64,000 nucleotides of DNA from Chryseolinea sp. H1M3-3 (lineage in GTDB: Bacteria; Bacteroidota; Bacteroidia; Cytophagales; Cyclobacteriaceae). The DNA is taken from the NCBI RefSeq assembly GCF_029360725.1, contig NZ_JARKMY010000009.1, forward strand, positions 248,001-312,000. The letters are read 5' to 3'. Shown here piece by piece: positions 1 through 9,322 of the stretch. The notes beneath the pieces are model-generated. The model searched no databases and was not told where the DNA came from. It was given only the letters and a program-made list of their open reading frames with translations. The first letter of the stretch is position 1. The number at the start of each line of letters is the position of its first letter. The translations under genes and the position numbers were made by a program.

Positions 1-1080
1 AAAAACCTCTCGGAAAAGCTGTACAACTTAACGACAAATTTTACAGGATTTAATCAACGCATGCATAATAAGACCTTTATTGTTGATGGCGAAGTGGTTA
101 TTACCGGCGGGCGAAATATTGCAGATGAATATTTTGATTATGATCACGAATATAATTTCAGAGACCGTGATGTTTTGCTAATCGGAAAAACATCACGAGA
201 TGTGCAAAAGTCGTTCAATCTATTCTGGGATAGCAAATTGAGTGTTCCAATTACGCAGGTTGTCAACGAGAAAGATTTCAATCTTAACACTGAAGTAAAA
301 TACGATTACCTGCATCAATACGCCTGTAATTCGGAAAACTTCTGGCCTCAGGTACGTGAGAAGATAAAAGCGATGCCGGCTGCATTTCGAAAAATAGTGG
401 AATCAGGCGACTTGGTCTGGGTGGATCACATATCATTTGTATCCGACCTTCCGGGAAAAAACAATGGCGATGAAGGACTCCAAGGTGGCGGTGTTTGTAC
501 CGACTCACTCATCAATCTTATAAAGAAAGCAAGGACATCGATCGACATTCAATCGCCTTATTTGATCACCACAGCATTAAGCCAACAACTTTTTCGCGAA
601 GCAGTGATGCGAGGTGTTCGTGTTAATATATTGACGAACAGTTTATCCTCGACAGATAATCTGGAAGCTTTCAGTGGTTATCGAAGGGAAAGGGAAACAC
701 TCCTAAATATTGGTATTAATATTTATGAATTTAAACCCGATGCGGCGTGCCGCTTTAAGATAATGACCGGAGCGTTACAAAAAAAAATAAACTATACACC
801 AATCTTCGGCCTGCATGCAAAGTCGATTGTAATTGATCATGAGATCGCCGTTATTGGTACTTTTAATCTGGATCCAAGAAGTGCAAACCTGAACACCGAA
901 TGTGTGGCGATAATTTATGATCCAAAAATCGCCAAAGATTTGTTCAATGCCATGCAGGAAGATATAAAACCTGAGAATGCATGGAACACAACGATATCTT
1001 ACAATCCTGACTCAGAAGCAGGGTGGCTAAAGAAAACCAAAGTTTGGTTTCGAGGTGTAGTGCCAAAGTCAATTCTATAG
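1..1080 (+). CDS. Phospholipase D-like / cardiolipin synthase-like protein, 5' end cut by window
   Basis: Two HKD motifs (HxKxxxxD) mark the phospholipase D superfamily: HNKTFIVD at codons 22-29 and HAKSIVID at codons 272-279, counting from the first base of the window. The second is followed by GTFNLDPRSANLNTE, typical of PLD phosphodiesterases. The frame is open through bases 1-60 with no stop, and the methionine just before the first HKD motif is internal (the histidine needs its usual upstream strand), so the true start lies left of the window. Each HKD supplies half of one active site that cleaves or transfers phosphatidyl groups. Whether this is a true cardiolipin synthase or another PLD-family hydrolase cannot be told without the N-terminus; no membrane segment is visible in the part seen. 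The C-terminus is complete (TAG at 1078-1080). Confidence 0.9.
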   Translation, partial: KNLSEKLYNLTTNFTGFNQRMHNKTFIVDGEVVITGGRNIADEYFDYDHEYNFRDRDVLLIGKTSRDVQKSFNLFWDSKLSVPITQVVNEKDFNLNTEVKYDYLHQYACNSENFWPQVREKIKAMPAAFRKIVESGDLVWVDHISFVSDLPGKNNGDEGLQGGGVCTDSLINLIKKARTSIDIQSPYLITTALSQQLFREAVMRGVRVNILTNSLSSTDNLEAFSGYRRERETLLNIGINIYEFKPDAACRFKIMTGALQKKINYTPIFGLHAKSIVIDHEIAVIGTFNLDPRSANLNTECVAIIYDPKIAKDLFNAMQEDIKPENAWNTTISYNPDSEAGWLKKTKVWFRGVVPKSIL

Positions 1081-1241
1081 TGCCAACGCCTTATTTTTCT
1101 CAATTTGCATGGAATTCCTTTGTGATGCAGGTGAGTTTTTAAAGGCTCGGATAAAAATAAAATCCATTTGCTTTTGTCGGTTTTTTTCTATTTCTAAACA
1201 GCGCGACACCGTACTTTTGGCAAGCAAAATAACGGATCTAA

Positions 1242-1738
1242 ATGGCGCTACTATTTAAAATTTCATTGTTCGTTACAACGTTCATGGTGGCATTGATTGC
1301 CGGCCTTTCTATTCATATACTATTTCTGTAAACCTTGGATTGGCCAAGCTCTCGGATGCGGAATACTTACGATCCATGCAAAGTATCAACCGGGCCATCC
1401 TAAATCCATGGTTCTTTATGAGCTTCATGGGTTCGCTGATAATGTTGCCTTTAAGCACCTGGATGTCATCGAGAGCAGGTGGATATGACTTATCATTCTA
1501 TCTGCTTCTGGCGGCGACTATGCTCTACGTTGCGGGGGTATTCGGTGTAACGATTTTTGGCAATGTTCCATTAAATGAAGCCCTGGATAAGTGGGATATG
1601 AGCACTGCAACGTTGCAGGAATTAAATAACAAAAGGAAGGAATTTGAAATTCCCTGGAATAAATACAACATGATCAGAACCCTCACGAATGCCGTGGCGC
1701 TTGCCGTACTAATATGGAGTATCGTAAGAAAATATTGA
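1242..1738 (+). pseudogene. DUF1772-like small membrane protein, interrupted by a -1 frameshift
   Basis: The C-terminal 130 residues (from about 1340) read as a DUF1772-type membrane protein: AKLSDAEYLRSMQSINRAI, two or three hydrophobic segments and a short cytosolic tail. The expected N-terminal membrane helix is present just upstream but in another frame: the ATG at 1242 opens MALLFKISLFVTTFMVALIAGL and then stops at TAA 1329-1331. If one T is added to the CCTTTC run at 1304-1309 the two frames join and the text continues FYSYTISVNLGLAKLSDAEYL, exactly the continuity expected. I see the two frames directly; the missing T is inference. It may be a genuine pseudogene, a homopolymer sequencing error, or a slippage site. 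Function of the family is not established (some members resemble anthrone-oxygenase-like proteins). Confidence 0.75.
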
Positions 1739-1877
1739 GCATGTATCGTTCGATATCGGATAGTTTTGTTCACTTCCCAACAATGATGATTTCCAATTAG
1801 CCTGTAATTGTGGTCCTCCCGTTTGGCTCGGTATTGGCAACACGGTACGAAATCTTCGGATATTTATTAACCTCTGA

Positions 1878-1901
1878 AAACTTCTGTAAAGTTTATCTTT
1901 G
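1878..1901 (+). promoter_or_regulatory. Candidate Bacteroidota promoter with inverted repeat, upstream of the beta-lactamase-like gene
   Basis: TATCTTTG at 1894-1901 matches the Bacteroidota -7 consensus TAnnTTTG. It is abutted by a perfect inverted repeat AAACTT-ctgta-AAGTTT (1878-1894), whose last base is the first base of the -7 box. No clear -33 TTG is seen. The distance to the ATG at 1972 leaves a leader of about 60 bases. Confidence 0.4.
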
Positions 1902-1971
1902 AAATAACTGTAATGTTATCTGTGTTTACCCCACTAATCCGAAAGATGTTACCGAATTTAAATCTGCACCC

Positions 1972-3639
1972 ATGAAAAAATCCTTCCTTGTCGGTCTTGC
2001 TCTCATTTTCATCACTTGCGTTGCGTGTGGCCAGGCGACACCTGAAAAGCAAATTGACCAGCTTGTTTCCGCAATGCTGCAACCAGCAAATGGCGGAGTC
2101 GCGATCGCGGTGGCAAAGCAAGATAAAATCCTTTTCAGCAAAGGGTATGGATCGGCAAATCCCGAGTATGATATTGCCTGTTCACCAAAAACTATTTTTC
2201 ACGTAGCCTCGGTTTCAAAACAATTTACAGCTTTTGCTATTGCATTGCTGGCAGACCAGGGTAAGATTTCGCTTGATGACGACATTCGTAAATATCTTCC
2301 GGAACTTCATGATTTTGGTCACAAGATCATTATTAGACATCTCGTTCATCATACCAGCGGACTTCGTGATCAATGGAACCTCCTCGCGCTGGCCGGTTGG
2401 CGTTTAGATGACGTTATTACCCGAAATCAGGTTTTAAGACTAATAAGTCATCAGGAGGAGTTGAACTTCAAACCAGGTGACGAGTTTTCATACTGTAACA
2501 CTGGTTATACACTGATGGGTGAAATTGTGAGCAGGGTGTCGGGAAAAACCTTTTCGGAGTGGTGCAGTGAAAATATTTTCAAACCGTTGCAAATGAACAA
2601 TACATTGTTCTATGATGATCATGAAAAAATTGTAAAAGGAAGAGCGTATTCGTTTCAGGAGTCACCCGGTGGTTTAAAAAAGAGTGTACTTAGTTACGCC
2701 AACGCTGGAGCTACCAGCCTTTTTACGACGGCTGAAGATTTGACCAAATGGTCGAATAATTTTTATACAATGAAAGTCGGCAATGCTAAGGTGATGAAAC
2801 AAATGGAAGGCCGTGGCATATTGAATAAAGGTGACACTATCTCTTACGCTTTCGGTCAGGATATTTCAAAATACCGTGGCGTTAAAACCGTTTCACATTC
2901 AGGTGGTGACGCAGGCTACAGAAGCTATTTGCTGCGGTTTCCTGAACAAAAGTATTCGATCGTCGTCTTGAGTAACCTTGCCTCTTTTAACCCAGCTAAG
3001 CTGGCCAACAACATCGCAGATATTTATTTGAAGGGATATTTGAAAGAAGAACCAATAAAGAAGGAAGAAAAGACACAAGCTTCTGTGTCGAAGGTTAGCG
3101 AAGCATTACTAAAACTATATGAAGGACAATATCAGCTCAACAATGAAATGATTGTCTCTTTTAAATTGGATGGCGGTAAATTTATCGCTCAGGCTACTGG
3201 TCAGCTGCCAGTCACATTGCTGGCCAGTTCTGACACTGAATTTCTAATTGAAGGAATGGATTTAAAAATTGTCTTTAACAAAGAATCTGATAACACTGTA
3301 AACCAGTTCACATTATATCAAGGAGGGCATACCATAGTTGCACCGCGAATGAAGCCTTTTGACGTAAGATCCGTAGATCTCAAGATGTTTACCGGGACAT
3401 TTTACAGTCCTGAACTCCAGACTAGTTACACATTGGCACTTAGCGGTGACACTTTAATAGCAAACCATATCCGCCACGAACCCGCAAAGATGACAGCGGT
3501 AGCGAACGATTCATTTGCCACAGACGCATGGTTCATGAGTAAAATCGAATTCACCAGAAATGAGAAGTCGGAAATTACCGGGTTTAAAGTTTCAAGCGGC
3601 CGTGTAAAAAATGTAAAATTTTTTAAAAAGGAATTGTAA
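1972..3639 (+). CDS. Serine beta-lactamase-like hydrolase (class C / penicillin-binding family), exported
   Basis: The product carries the three serine-acylase motifs of the class C beta-lactamase fold: SVSK at residues 80-83 (SxxK nucleophile), YCN at 174-176 (YxN) and HSG at 309-311 (position of the KTG box). An N-terminal hydrophobic signal (KSFLVGLALIFITCVACGQ) shows export; the cysteine in CVACGQ could be a lipoprotein site. After the catalytic domain (about 25-350) there is a beta-rich C-terminal part of about 180 residues, common in esterases and D-aminopeptidases of this family in Bacteroidota. Such proteins are usually esterases or peptidases rather than true resistance enzymes; the substrate is unknown. 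It stands alone, convergent with the gene at 3709. Confidence 0.88.
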   Translation: MKKSFLVGLALIFITCVACGQATPEKQIDQLVSAMLQPANGGVAIAVAKQDKILFSKGYGSANPEYDIACSPKTIFHVASVSKQFTAFAIALLADQGKISLDDDIRKYLPELHDFGHKIIIRHLVHHTSGLRDQWNLLALAGWRLDDVITRNQVLRLISHQEELNFKPGDEFSYCNTGYTLMGEIVSRVSGKTFSEWCSENIFKPLQMNNTLFYDDHEKIVKGRAYSFQESPGGLKKSVLSYANAGATSLFTTAEDLTKWSNNFYTMKVGNAKVMKQMEGRGILNKGDTISYAFGQDISKYRGVKTVSHSGGDAGYRSYLLRFPEQKYSIVVLSNLASFNPAKLANNIADIYLKGYLKEEPIKKEEKTQASVSKVSEALLKLYEGQYQLNNEMIVSFKLDGGKFIAQATGQLPVTLLASSDTEFLIEGMDLKIVFNKESDNTVNQFTLYQGGHTIVAPRMKPFDVRSVDLKMFTGTFYSPELQTSYTLALSGDTLIANHIRHEPAKMTAVANDSFATDAWFMSKIEFTRNEKSEITGFKVSSGRVKNVKFFKKEL

Positions 3640-3708
3640 CAAGCATTTTATTGTCAGCAATTAAAATACGTCTGGCGTTTGCGGTTTCAAATTTAGCTGA
3701 AGTAAATC

Positions 3709-4782
3709 TTACAGGGCAGCGTCAATTTTCTCCTCAGCCAATTCATGGTCTTCTTGGTCCGCTTCTTTTTTGTCTTCGGCATTCGATTTTATTTCATAGG
3801 GCATCAATGAGACTTCAATAAAAATCGGAAAGTGATCAGAATCAATGGTTGGTAAACGTCTTAAATTATGCAAATAGAAATGCGACGAACAAAATACATG
3901 GTCAAGGGGCCATCGCAGTAATTTATATTTTGCATTATAGGTACTGAAAAATCCGCGGCCTATGCGTGGATCAAGTAACTCACTCACTTTAAGGAAAAGG
4001 TTTGTGGTATAGCTCCAGGCTACATCATTTAAGTCACCCGCGACAATAACCGGTTGACTTAATTTTTTTGCTTCTTTACCAATGATGAGTATCTCCGCAT
4101 CACGCTCAGTTGAATTTTCTGATTCTCCAGGAACGGGTGGCTTCGGGTGAAGACAATATAAACGAAAGACTTTTCCATCTTTTGTTTTAATGTCGGCCGT
4201 GATGGAAGGAACATCAGCCTCTACCAAAAACCGCACTGAATACTTTATTATTTCAAGTTTAGAAAACAGTACCATTCCGTACGTATTAGGTTGAGGTTGA
4301 AGGACACGGTATGGGTATTTGCCAACACACGGTTGAACATCCTTAACCCATCGTTCATCAGTTTCCACCAGCAAGACAATGTCTGGTGCAAACTGTGTGA
4401 TTAAGTTATTGCATAAGCTAGCGTTCTTGTTGTCTTGAAAAACATTGGCAATCAATATTTTTATGGTGGCCCGAACTTCTCCTTGTGGATTTTTCTTCAT
4501 CTGATTGGATGCTAAGAGGGTATACGACCAAATCAATGAAAGCAAGTATAGTTCATTCAAAAATAGGGCGATCATAAAAAAGACATCATGCGTTCGGCCG
4601 AAATCAGATAGAAACAGAAACAACACAAGGATAATTGTATTGAGCCAGAATTTTTGTGACCGTGGATAATCAAAAACCCGGATGGCCCAGTAGTCGCTTT
4701 TGATCAGAGGAAGAAGAGAAAAGAAAATAATGATATAGCCAATCGAAAAAGTCAGTAGGCGCGCAATTTCAATTGTCGTCAT
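3709..4782 (-). CDS. Endonuclease/exonuclease/phosphatase (EEP) family protein with N-terminal membrane region
   Basis: Residues about 1-95 contain three hydrophobic segments, followed from about residue 105 by an EEP-fold domain: KILIANVF at the start, the acidic metal-binding VETDERW, HPKPP, the conserved GDLND, and at the end LDHVF and SDHFPI. These are the usual metal and catalytic residues of DNase I-like phosphodiesterases. With the active domain after the membrane anchor, it probably acts on the outer face of the inner membrane; whether the substrate is a phosphodiester, nucleic acid or sphingolipid-like molecule is unknown. The C-terminal 20 residues are very acidic and lysine-rich. 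It is convergent with the beta-lactamase-like gene and divergent from the methyltransferase at 5002. Confidence 0.87.
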   Translation of the reverse strand: MTTIEIARLLTFSIGYIIIFFSLLPLIKSDYWAIRVFDYPRSQKFWLNTIILVLFLFLSDFGRTHDVFFMIALFLNELYLLSLIWSYTLLASNQMKKNPQGEVRATIKILIANVFQDNKNASLCNNLITQFAPDIVLLVETDERWVKDVQPCVGKYPYRVLQPQPNTYGMVLFSKLEIIKYSVRFLVEADVPSITADIKTKDGKVFRLYCLHPKPPVPGESENSTERDAEILIIGKEAKKLSQPVIVAGDLNDVAWSYTTNLFLKVSELLDPRIGRGFFSTYNAKYKLLRWPLDHVFCSSHFYLHNLRRLPTIDSDHFPIFIEVSLMPYEIKSNAEDKKEADQEDHELAEEKIDAAL

Positions 4783-5001
4783 AGTATAATTTAGTCACTT
4801 TTTAAAACACATTAACTGTAAATTGGTTAGAAGAATGCCTAAAAAAATATTTACTCCTGGCTTACTGGAAATTACAAATGGTTTCAGCGCGCTACAGTGA
4901 CGTCTGAGCCATATTTTCTTTCACCTCACTGAGGCCTGGTCGAAAGTCCGATTTCATTGGCTATCTTTATTTCAGTATTAATCTCCTGAACCCGTTGACC
5001 A

Positions 5002-5823
5002 ATGATGAATCCAATTTCTAAGACCGCATATTATACCCTGGGCGTTCGTGCCTGGGATGCAGCCCTCCCAAGTCCCATATGCAGCGATTCTTTTGCGAAA
5101 ATTTTTATGAACGACGATGCTCAAAAAGTTTGGAAGGAATTTAAAGATCAGTCAAGGCCAAATATGAGCAACGCCGCCCGACATGCCATCATCGATAATC
5201 AGTTGCGTTCCGTATTTAGTGAGGCCCCTGATTCCAGAGTCGTCATTATAGGTGCCGGATTTGATACGCGCGCTTACCGCATTAAAGGTGGAAAATGGAT
5301 TGAATTGGATGAGCCATCAATTATTGAATACAAAGAAGCCAAATTACCAACATTGAAATGTCCGAATGCACTAACACGAATACCGATTGAGTTTTCAAAA
5401 GAGTCTTTGATAGAAAAACTACAGCCATATGCTTCACAAGAGGTTACGCATATTATTATTGAAGGTGTGTTAATGTATTTAACCCATGGGGAACGTCAGA
5501 AATTAGTAAGTGGACTTCAAGAACTTTTTCCAAGACAAATTGTGTATTGTGACCTGATGCGCAAATCGTTTTTTGAACGCTATAGCAAAGAATTGTACGA
5601 GAAAATCCGTTCCTTGGGTGCAAGCTTCAAAGACCTGGTGGAGCAACCGGAAGATATTTTTCTAGGTAACAGTTATACGATGCTGGGTTGCACCTCTGTC
5701 CCACTGTATGCCGTCCAACACGGAAAAGATGGATTGGCTTCATTTATTATCCGCTATTTTCTTAAAACCCTTAGAGAAGGTTATCGCATTTGCAGATTTG
5801 AATATATCAAATCAAATGATTGA
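5002..5823 (+). CDS. Class I SAM-dependent methyltransferase, leucine carboxyl methyltransferase (PPM1/LCM)-like
   Basis: The N-terminal pattern SKTAYYTLGVRAWDA and the SAM-binding VVIIGAGFDTRAYRI are characteristic of the LCM/PPM O-methyltransferase family, as is the later IIEGVLMYL. At 273 residues it has the usual length. Family members methylate carboxyl groups of small molecules or, in eukaryotes, of PP2A; the bacterial substrates are mostly unknown. Two adjacent ATG codons (5002 and 5005) are possible starts. It is monocistronic, divergent from the EEP gene. Confidence 0.85.
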   Translation: MMNPISKTAYYTLGVRAWDAALPSPICSDSFAKIFMNDDAQKVWKEFKDQSRPNMSNAARHAIIDNQLRSVFSEAPDSRVVIIGAGFDTRAYRIKGGKWIELDEPSIIEYKEAKLPTLKCPNALTRIPIEFSKESLIEKLQPYASQEVTHIIIEGVLMYLTHGERQKLVSGLQELFPRQIVYCDLMRKSFFERYSKELYEKIRSLGASFKDLVEQPEDIFLGNSYTMLGCTSVPLYAVQHGKDGLASFIIRYFLKTLREGYRICRFEYIKSND

Positions 5824-5908
5824 GACGATTCATAGCTTTAATACGTTGCGCTGTGGTGAATCCGTTTAACATGGGTGAGCAATTCAAGAACGTTATGGCA
5901 TGGGTTCC

Positions 5909-6931
5909 TTACCCATTCACCAAATACTTATCCAGCCAATTTAAAATGATCGCCCGCATTTCAGGCAATTCTTCGTGTGGACAGTCAAACAGTTCGATCC
6001 TGCAATCTTCAGCCTTTCCAAATTTCTGATACAACGGCACGAGGTAATCGCGAATTTTCTCAACGCCTTTGGGTGGTGTGAGATCATCAAAGCGCCCGTT
6101 AAGACTCACGTGCGGTCGCGGTACAATTAATTCATTGATTGTTTTCGTGTCGAAATATTTTAACAGCGAAGGAACATAGTAATAGATTCCATGTCCTTTC
6201 AGGTTATTGGCTTTCATTAACTCCTCAAAATCCGTCATGCAACATAAATCAAGACACACCGTAATTCGCGTATCCAAAGCAGCGAGCCACCACGCCTTTG
6301 TCGCACCCATGGAAAGCCCGAACACCCCTACCTTTTTAGAATCAGCCTCTGGTCGTGCTAACAAGTAGTCCAACGCTTTTATTTCATCGTATAGCATCAT
6401 ACCAAAAAGTGTTCTTCCTTCCCACAGCATTTTTTTAAACGTATCCATCTCCGTGTTTGCTTTACGTTCACCAAAACACCAGCTGTCTATCGCAAGTGTC
6501 AGAATTCCTTTCTGAGCATAAACGGGAGCATATGCCGGCATTACTGTGCGGCCATTGAGCAGTTCATCTTTGCCAATGCCATAGGTGCCGAAATGTGCGT
6601 GGCAATATAACATGCATGGCGCTTTGTCTTTAATTTTTGCCGGAACAAGCAAGATGCCTGGAACACGTTCGAGACCGTTAAAATCGAATTCAAGATACTC
6701 CAGCGTATAGCCATCATGTTGCTCTTTCTTTAAAAGTTTTGGGGGTTTTGGCGAATGACGCGATGGAACTTCGCCCAACAGTGCAAATAATTTCTCGCGC
6801 TGTTCCTTTTTTGCGATTCTGTTTTCAAGTTCCATGTTGTTCATAGTTGAGAAAGAATTTAAAGATGATAGCATGCCTGCCGTACCGGCCGCTATTGACT
6901 TTTGCAGAAAACTTCTTCTTGGGTAATGCAT
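5909..6931 (-). CDS. Tat-exported alpha/beta hydrolase (dienelactone hydrolase / acetyl esterase type)
   Basis: I place the start at the ATG 6931 because MHYPRRSFLQKS is a clean twin-arginine signal (RRSFLQK followed by a hydrophobic AAGTAGMLSSL stretch); an in-frame upstream ATG at 7033 would bury it. The catalytic triad is readable: the nucleophile elbow GLSMGA, an Asp in NGRFDDLTPP and a His in CPHEELP. The fold resembles dienelactone hydrolases and cephalosporin-C deacetylase-like esterases. As a Tat substrate it should act in the periplasm or be anchored to the membrane. Substrate unknown. Confidence 0.86.
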   Translation of the reverse strand: MHYPRRSFLQKSIAAGTAGMLSSLNSFSTMNNMELENRIAKKEQREKLFALLGEVPSRHSPKPPKLLKKEQHDGYTLEYLEFDFNGLERVPGILLVPAKIKDKAPCMLYCHAHFGTYGIGKDELLNGRTVMPAYAPVYAQKGILTLAIDSWCFGERKANTEMDTFKKMLWEGRTLFGMMLYDEIKALDYLLARPEADSKKVGVFGLSMGATKAWWLAALDTRITVCLDLCCMTDFEELMKANNLKGHGIYYYVPSLLKYFDTKTINELIVPRPHVSLNGRFDDLTPPKGVEKIRDYLVPLYQKFGKAEDCRIELFDCPHEELPEMRAIILNWLDKYLVNG

Positions 6932-7129
6932 AGTCAACCGCTGTGATTTTGATAATGGGACACTGAGTGAAAAATCAAGTACAAATTCTTTCCATAATCT
7001 ACAGTATTTTTGCAAGATTTTGCAAGAAAGCATGTTACCGCTGTCCCGGCAAGAATAGCAAATTTCATTAAAAATTATGCTCGTCGAGCATTGGTTATTC
7101 TGAAGCGCAGATTTTGTGTTATTTTTTAC

Positions 7130-8104
7130 TTACAAAGGCACCTGGACGATAATCTTTCCGATCGCCTCTCCATTTCCAATACACTGCAAAGCTTCAGGAA
7201 CTTGCGACAAAGGGAAGCATTTATGAATAATTGACTTTATTCTACCGGCCCGAAGCAAATCCATCAGGACCGTTAAATCCTTATTTGGTTGGTGCATAAG
7301 TATGCGTAATTTCCGGCTGTCAGTCATGGAAGCCAGGGTTCTAAAAAACATGAATTGTAAAATTGTTGATGTTGATCCACCTATCAATACGCAGACTCCC
7401 CCAGGTAGCAATGCACGTTTATAATCCGCAAGGCTGCGGCGAGCTACTACATCGAGCACCAAGTCATATTGATCACCGGTCTGGGTGAAATCTTTCATTG
7501 TGTAGTCGATGACATGATCTGCGCCGAGCAATTTTAATATTTCAAGTTTATCGCCACGGTCGACCGCAGTAACTTCTGCACCAAGCATTTTGGCTAGCTG
7601 GACGGCGTAGGTACCCACACCGCCAGCCGCACCGTTGATTAAAACCTTTTGACCAGTTTGTAACTTCCTGAAATCATGAATGCCCTGCCACGCCATAACA
7701 CCCGCTTGTGGCAAGGCGGCGGCTTGTTCAAAGGAAACATTAGGAGGTTTGAGCGTCAGTAAGTTTTCGGGAACGGAAACAAATTCAGCAAAGCCTCCCC
7801 AACGCGCCGATGAGAGATCTCCAAATACAGCATCTCCACATTTAAATTGTTTTACTTTTTGTCCTACGGATTCCACGACCCCCGCGACATCAGCGCCTAA
7901 CACCGGTAACTTTGGTTTGATAATACCACCGCCCGCAAGGCGCACAATGAATGGCTTTCCACGAAGCAGATCCCAGTCCCATGAGTTCACCGATGCAGCA
8001 TGTATTCGAATCAGGACTTCATTTGCCTTAGGAACCGGGAGAGGAAGCTCGGTTAGATGAAGAACATTGGTCAACCCATATTTTTGATAAACAATCGCTC
8101 TCAT
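7130..8104 (-). CDS. Zinc-free MDR oxidoreductase (quinone oxidoreductase-like)
   Basis: A 324-residue medium-chain dehydrogenase/reductase: N-terminal GroES-like domain with EVLIRIHAASVNSWD and PVLGADVAGVV, then a nucleotide-binding domain with VLINGAAGGVGTYAVQLAK, which is the NADPH-binding AxxGxxG-type loop of quinone oxidoreductases. The structural-zinc cysteines of true alcohol dehydrogenases are missing, so reduction of quinones, enones or related carbonyls with NADPH is the likely reaction. It is the second gene of a pair: its ATG overlaps the stop of the upstream paralogue in TAATG, so translation is probably coupled. Confidence 0.88.
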   Translation of the reverse strand: MRAIVYQKYGLTNVLHLTELPLPVPKANEVLIRIHAASVNSWDWDLLRGKPFIVRLAGGGIIKPKLPVLGADVAGVVESVGQKVKQFKCGDAVFGDLSSARWGGFAEFVSVPENLLTLKPPNVSFEQAAALPQAGVMAWQGIHDFRKLQTGQKVLINGAAGGVGTYAVQLAKMLGAEVTAVDRGDKLEILKLLGADHVIDYTMKDFTQTGDQYDLVLDVVARRSLADYKRALLPGGVCVLIGGSTSTILQFMFFRTLASMTDSRKLRILMHQPNKDLTVLMDLLRAGRIKSIIHKCFPLSQVPEALQCIGNGEAIGKIIVQVPL

Positions 8105-9090
8105 TAGACTTTATGTGTAGGGACCACGATGATTGTTACATTTCCTCTTTTCAAACCTGTGTCCACGTAGCGGTGAGCTTCCGGAACTTGCTCGAGCGTA
8201 AAGCGTTTGTCAATGAAGGGAACGATCGTTCCGGTTTCAATCTGGTCTCTGATGTAAATACGGCTCGACTGGGTATACTTGGCTAACTGAAAGAATACTT
8301 TCTTGTCAGTTACCCAGGAAGTCCATATCGCCCTAAACATTCCAGTCACGCTTGGGTTTCCAAGAACATATCTACCCTTTCTCTTTAGCATTTTAATGCA
8401 ACGGGAGTAGGAACTCTCGCCGGCAATGTCAACGATGACATCATATTGCTCGCCGTTTTTTGTAAAATCTTCCTTTGTATAATCGATGACTTTATCTGCA
8501 CCGAGCGCAAGAAGCATCTCTAGTTTTGGCCCCTTGTCCACACAGCTTATCTCTGCACCGAGCAACTTGGCAAATTGTAACGCATAGGTCCCGATACTTC
8601 CACCCGCGCCATTGATCAGGACTTTGTCTCCATGATGAATGTTTGCCTTGTGTATCAAATGAAGTCCGTTAATACCACCGGTAGGAATTGTAGCGGCCTG
8701 CTCAAAGGTCATACGATCCGGGTTAAATGGCGTTAGGTAAAATTCTGGCAGGCAGATGAACTCCGCGTATGCTCCTAGCCTCATCGTTGTAGGACCAAAT
8801 ACAGCATCACCTTTTTTAAAACCCTGGACATCGCTTCCAACAGTTTCAACCCTGCCGGCGTACTCTTGTCCAAATATTCCGGGCCGCGGTCTTGTAATAC
8901 CCATGATTAGCCGCAATGGAATCCAAAATAAGAATGGAATATTGAACCGCCGTATTTCACAATCACCAGTGGTAACAGTTGCAGCATGAATCCTAACCAA
9001 AACTTCTTTGCGTTGAGGCATCGGCTGATGGATATCCCGTAAGCTCATTGTATCCGGAGGGCCGTAACGTTCACAGACAATGGCTTTCAT
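8104..9090 (-). CDS. Zinc-free MDR oxidoreductase, paralogue of the downstream gene
   Basis: It has the same architecture as its neighbour: MKAIVCERYGPPDTM at the N-terminus, IFGQEYAGRVETVG, then VLINGAGGSIGTYALQFAK as the cofactor loop and GADKVIDYTKEDFT. The two proteins are clearly related and probably arose by tandem duplication; both keep the quinone oxidoreductase-like loop and lack zinc ligands. It is the first gene of the pair, transcribed away from hmgA. The stop codon shares bases with the next start (8102-8106). Confidence 0.88.
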   Translation of the reverse strand: MKAIVCERYGPPDTMSLRDIHQPMPQRKEVLVRIHAATVTTGDCEIRRFNIPFLFWIPLRLIMGITRPRPGIFGQEYAGRVETVGSDVQGFKKGDAVFGPTTMRLGAYAEFICLPEFYLTPFNPDRMTFEQAATIPTGGINGLHLIHKANIHHGDKVLINGAGGSIGTYALQFAKLLGAEISCVDKGPKLEMLLALGADKVIDYTKEDFTKNGEQYDVIVDIAGESSYSRCIKMLKRKGRYVLGNPSVTGMFRAIWTSWVTDKKVFFQLAKYTQSSRIYIRDQIETGTIVPFIDKRFTLEQVPEAHRYVDTGLKRGNVTIIVVPTHKV

Positions 9091-9227
9091 AACTTGGAGG
9101 CAGGTTTAAGGGGTACTTTTGCAGCAATCAACCAAAGACGACAAAGGATACCAAATGTTACTCAAATTTTTCCCCCTCCGACAGAAATGGTCATATATTT
9201 TAAGTAAAACGGATTAAAAGGTTGGCG

Positions 9228-9286
9228 ATGACAGGGGCTAAATCGCATTTTTTACTGTCATTAAAACGATTGCAGTCGTATCTTTG
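9228..9286 (+). promoter_or_regulatory. Candidate promoter and inverted repeat for the phenylalanine/tyrosine catabolic operon
   Basis: TATCTTTG (9279-9286) fits the Bacteroidota -7 box TAnnTTTG, 36 bases before the hmgA ATG. Upstream, ATGACAG at 9228-9234 and CTGTCAT at 9255-9261 form a perfect 7-bp inverted repeat separated by 20 bases; its right half covers the expected -33 region (TTTACTG). The arrangement suggests binding of a dimeric regulator at the promoter; no regulator gene lies next to the operon. Confidence 0.45.
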
Positions 9287-9322
9287 TTAATAATAATAGA
9301 TTTTAACCGAAAGCGATAATTC

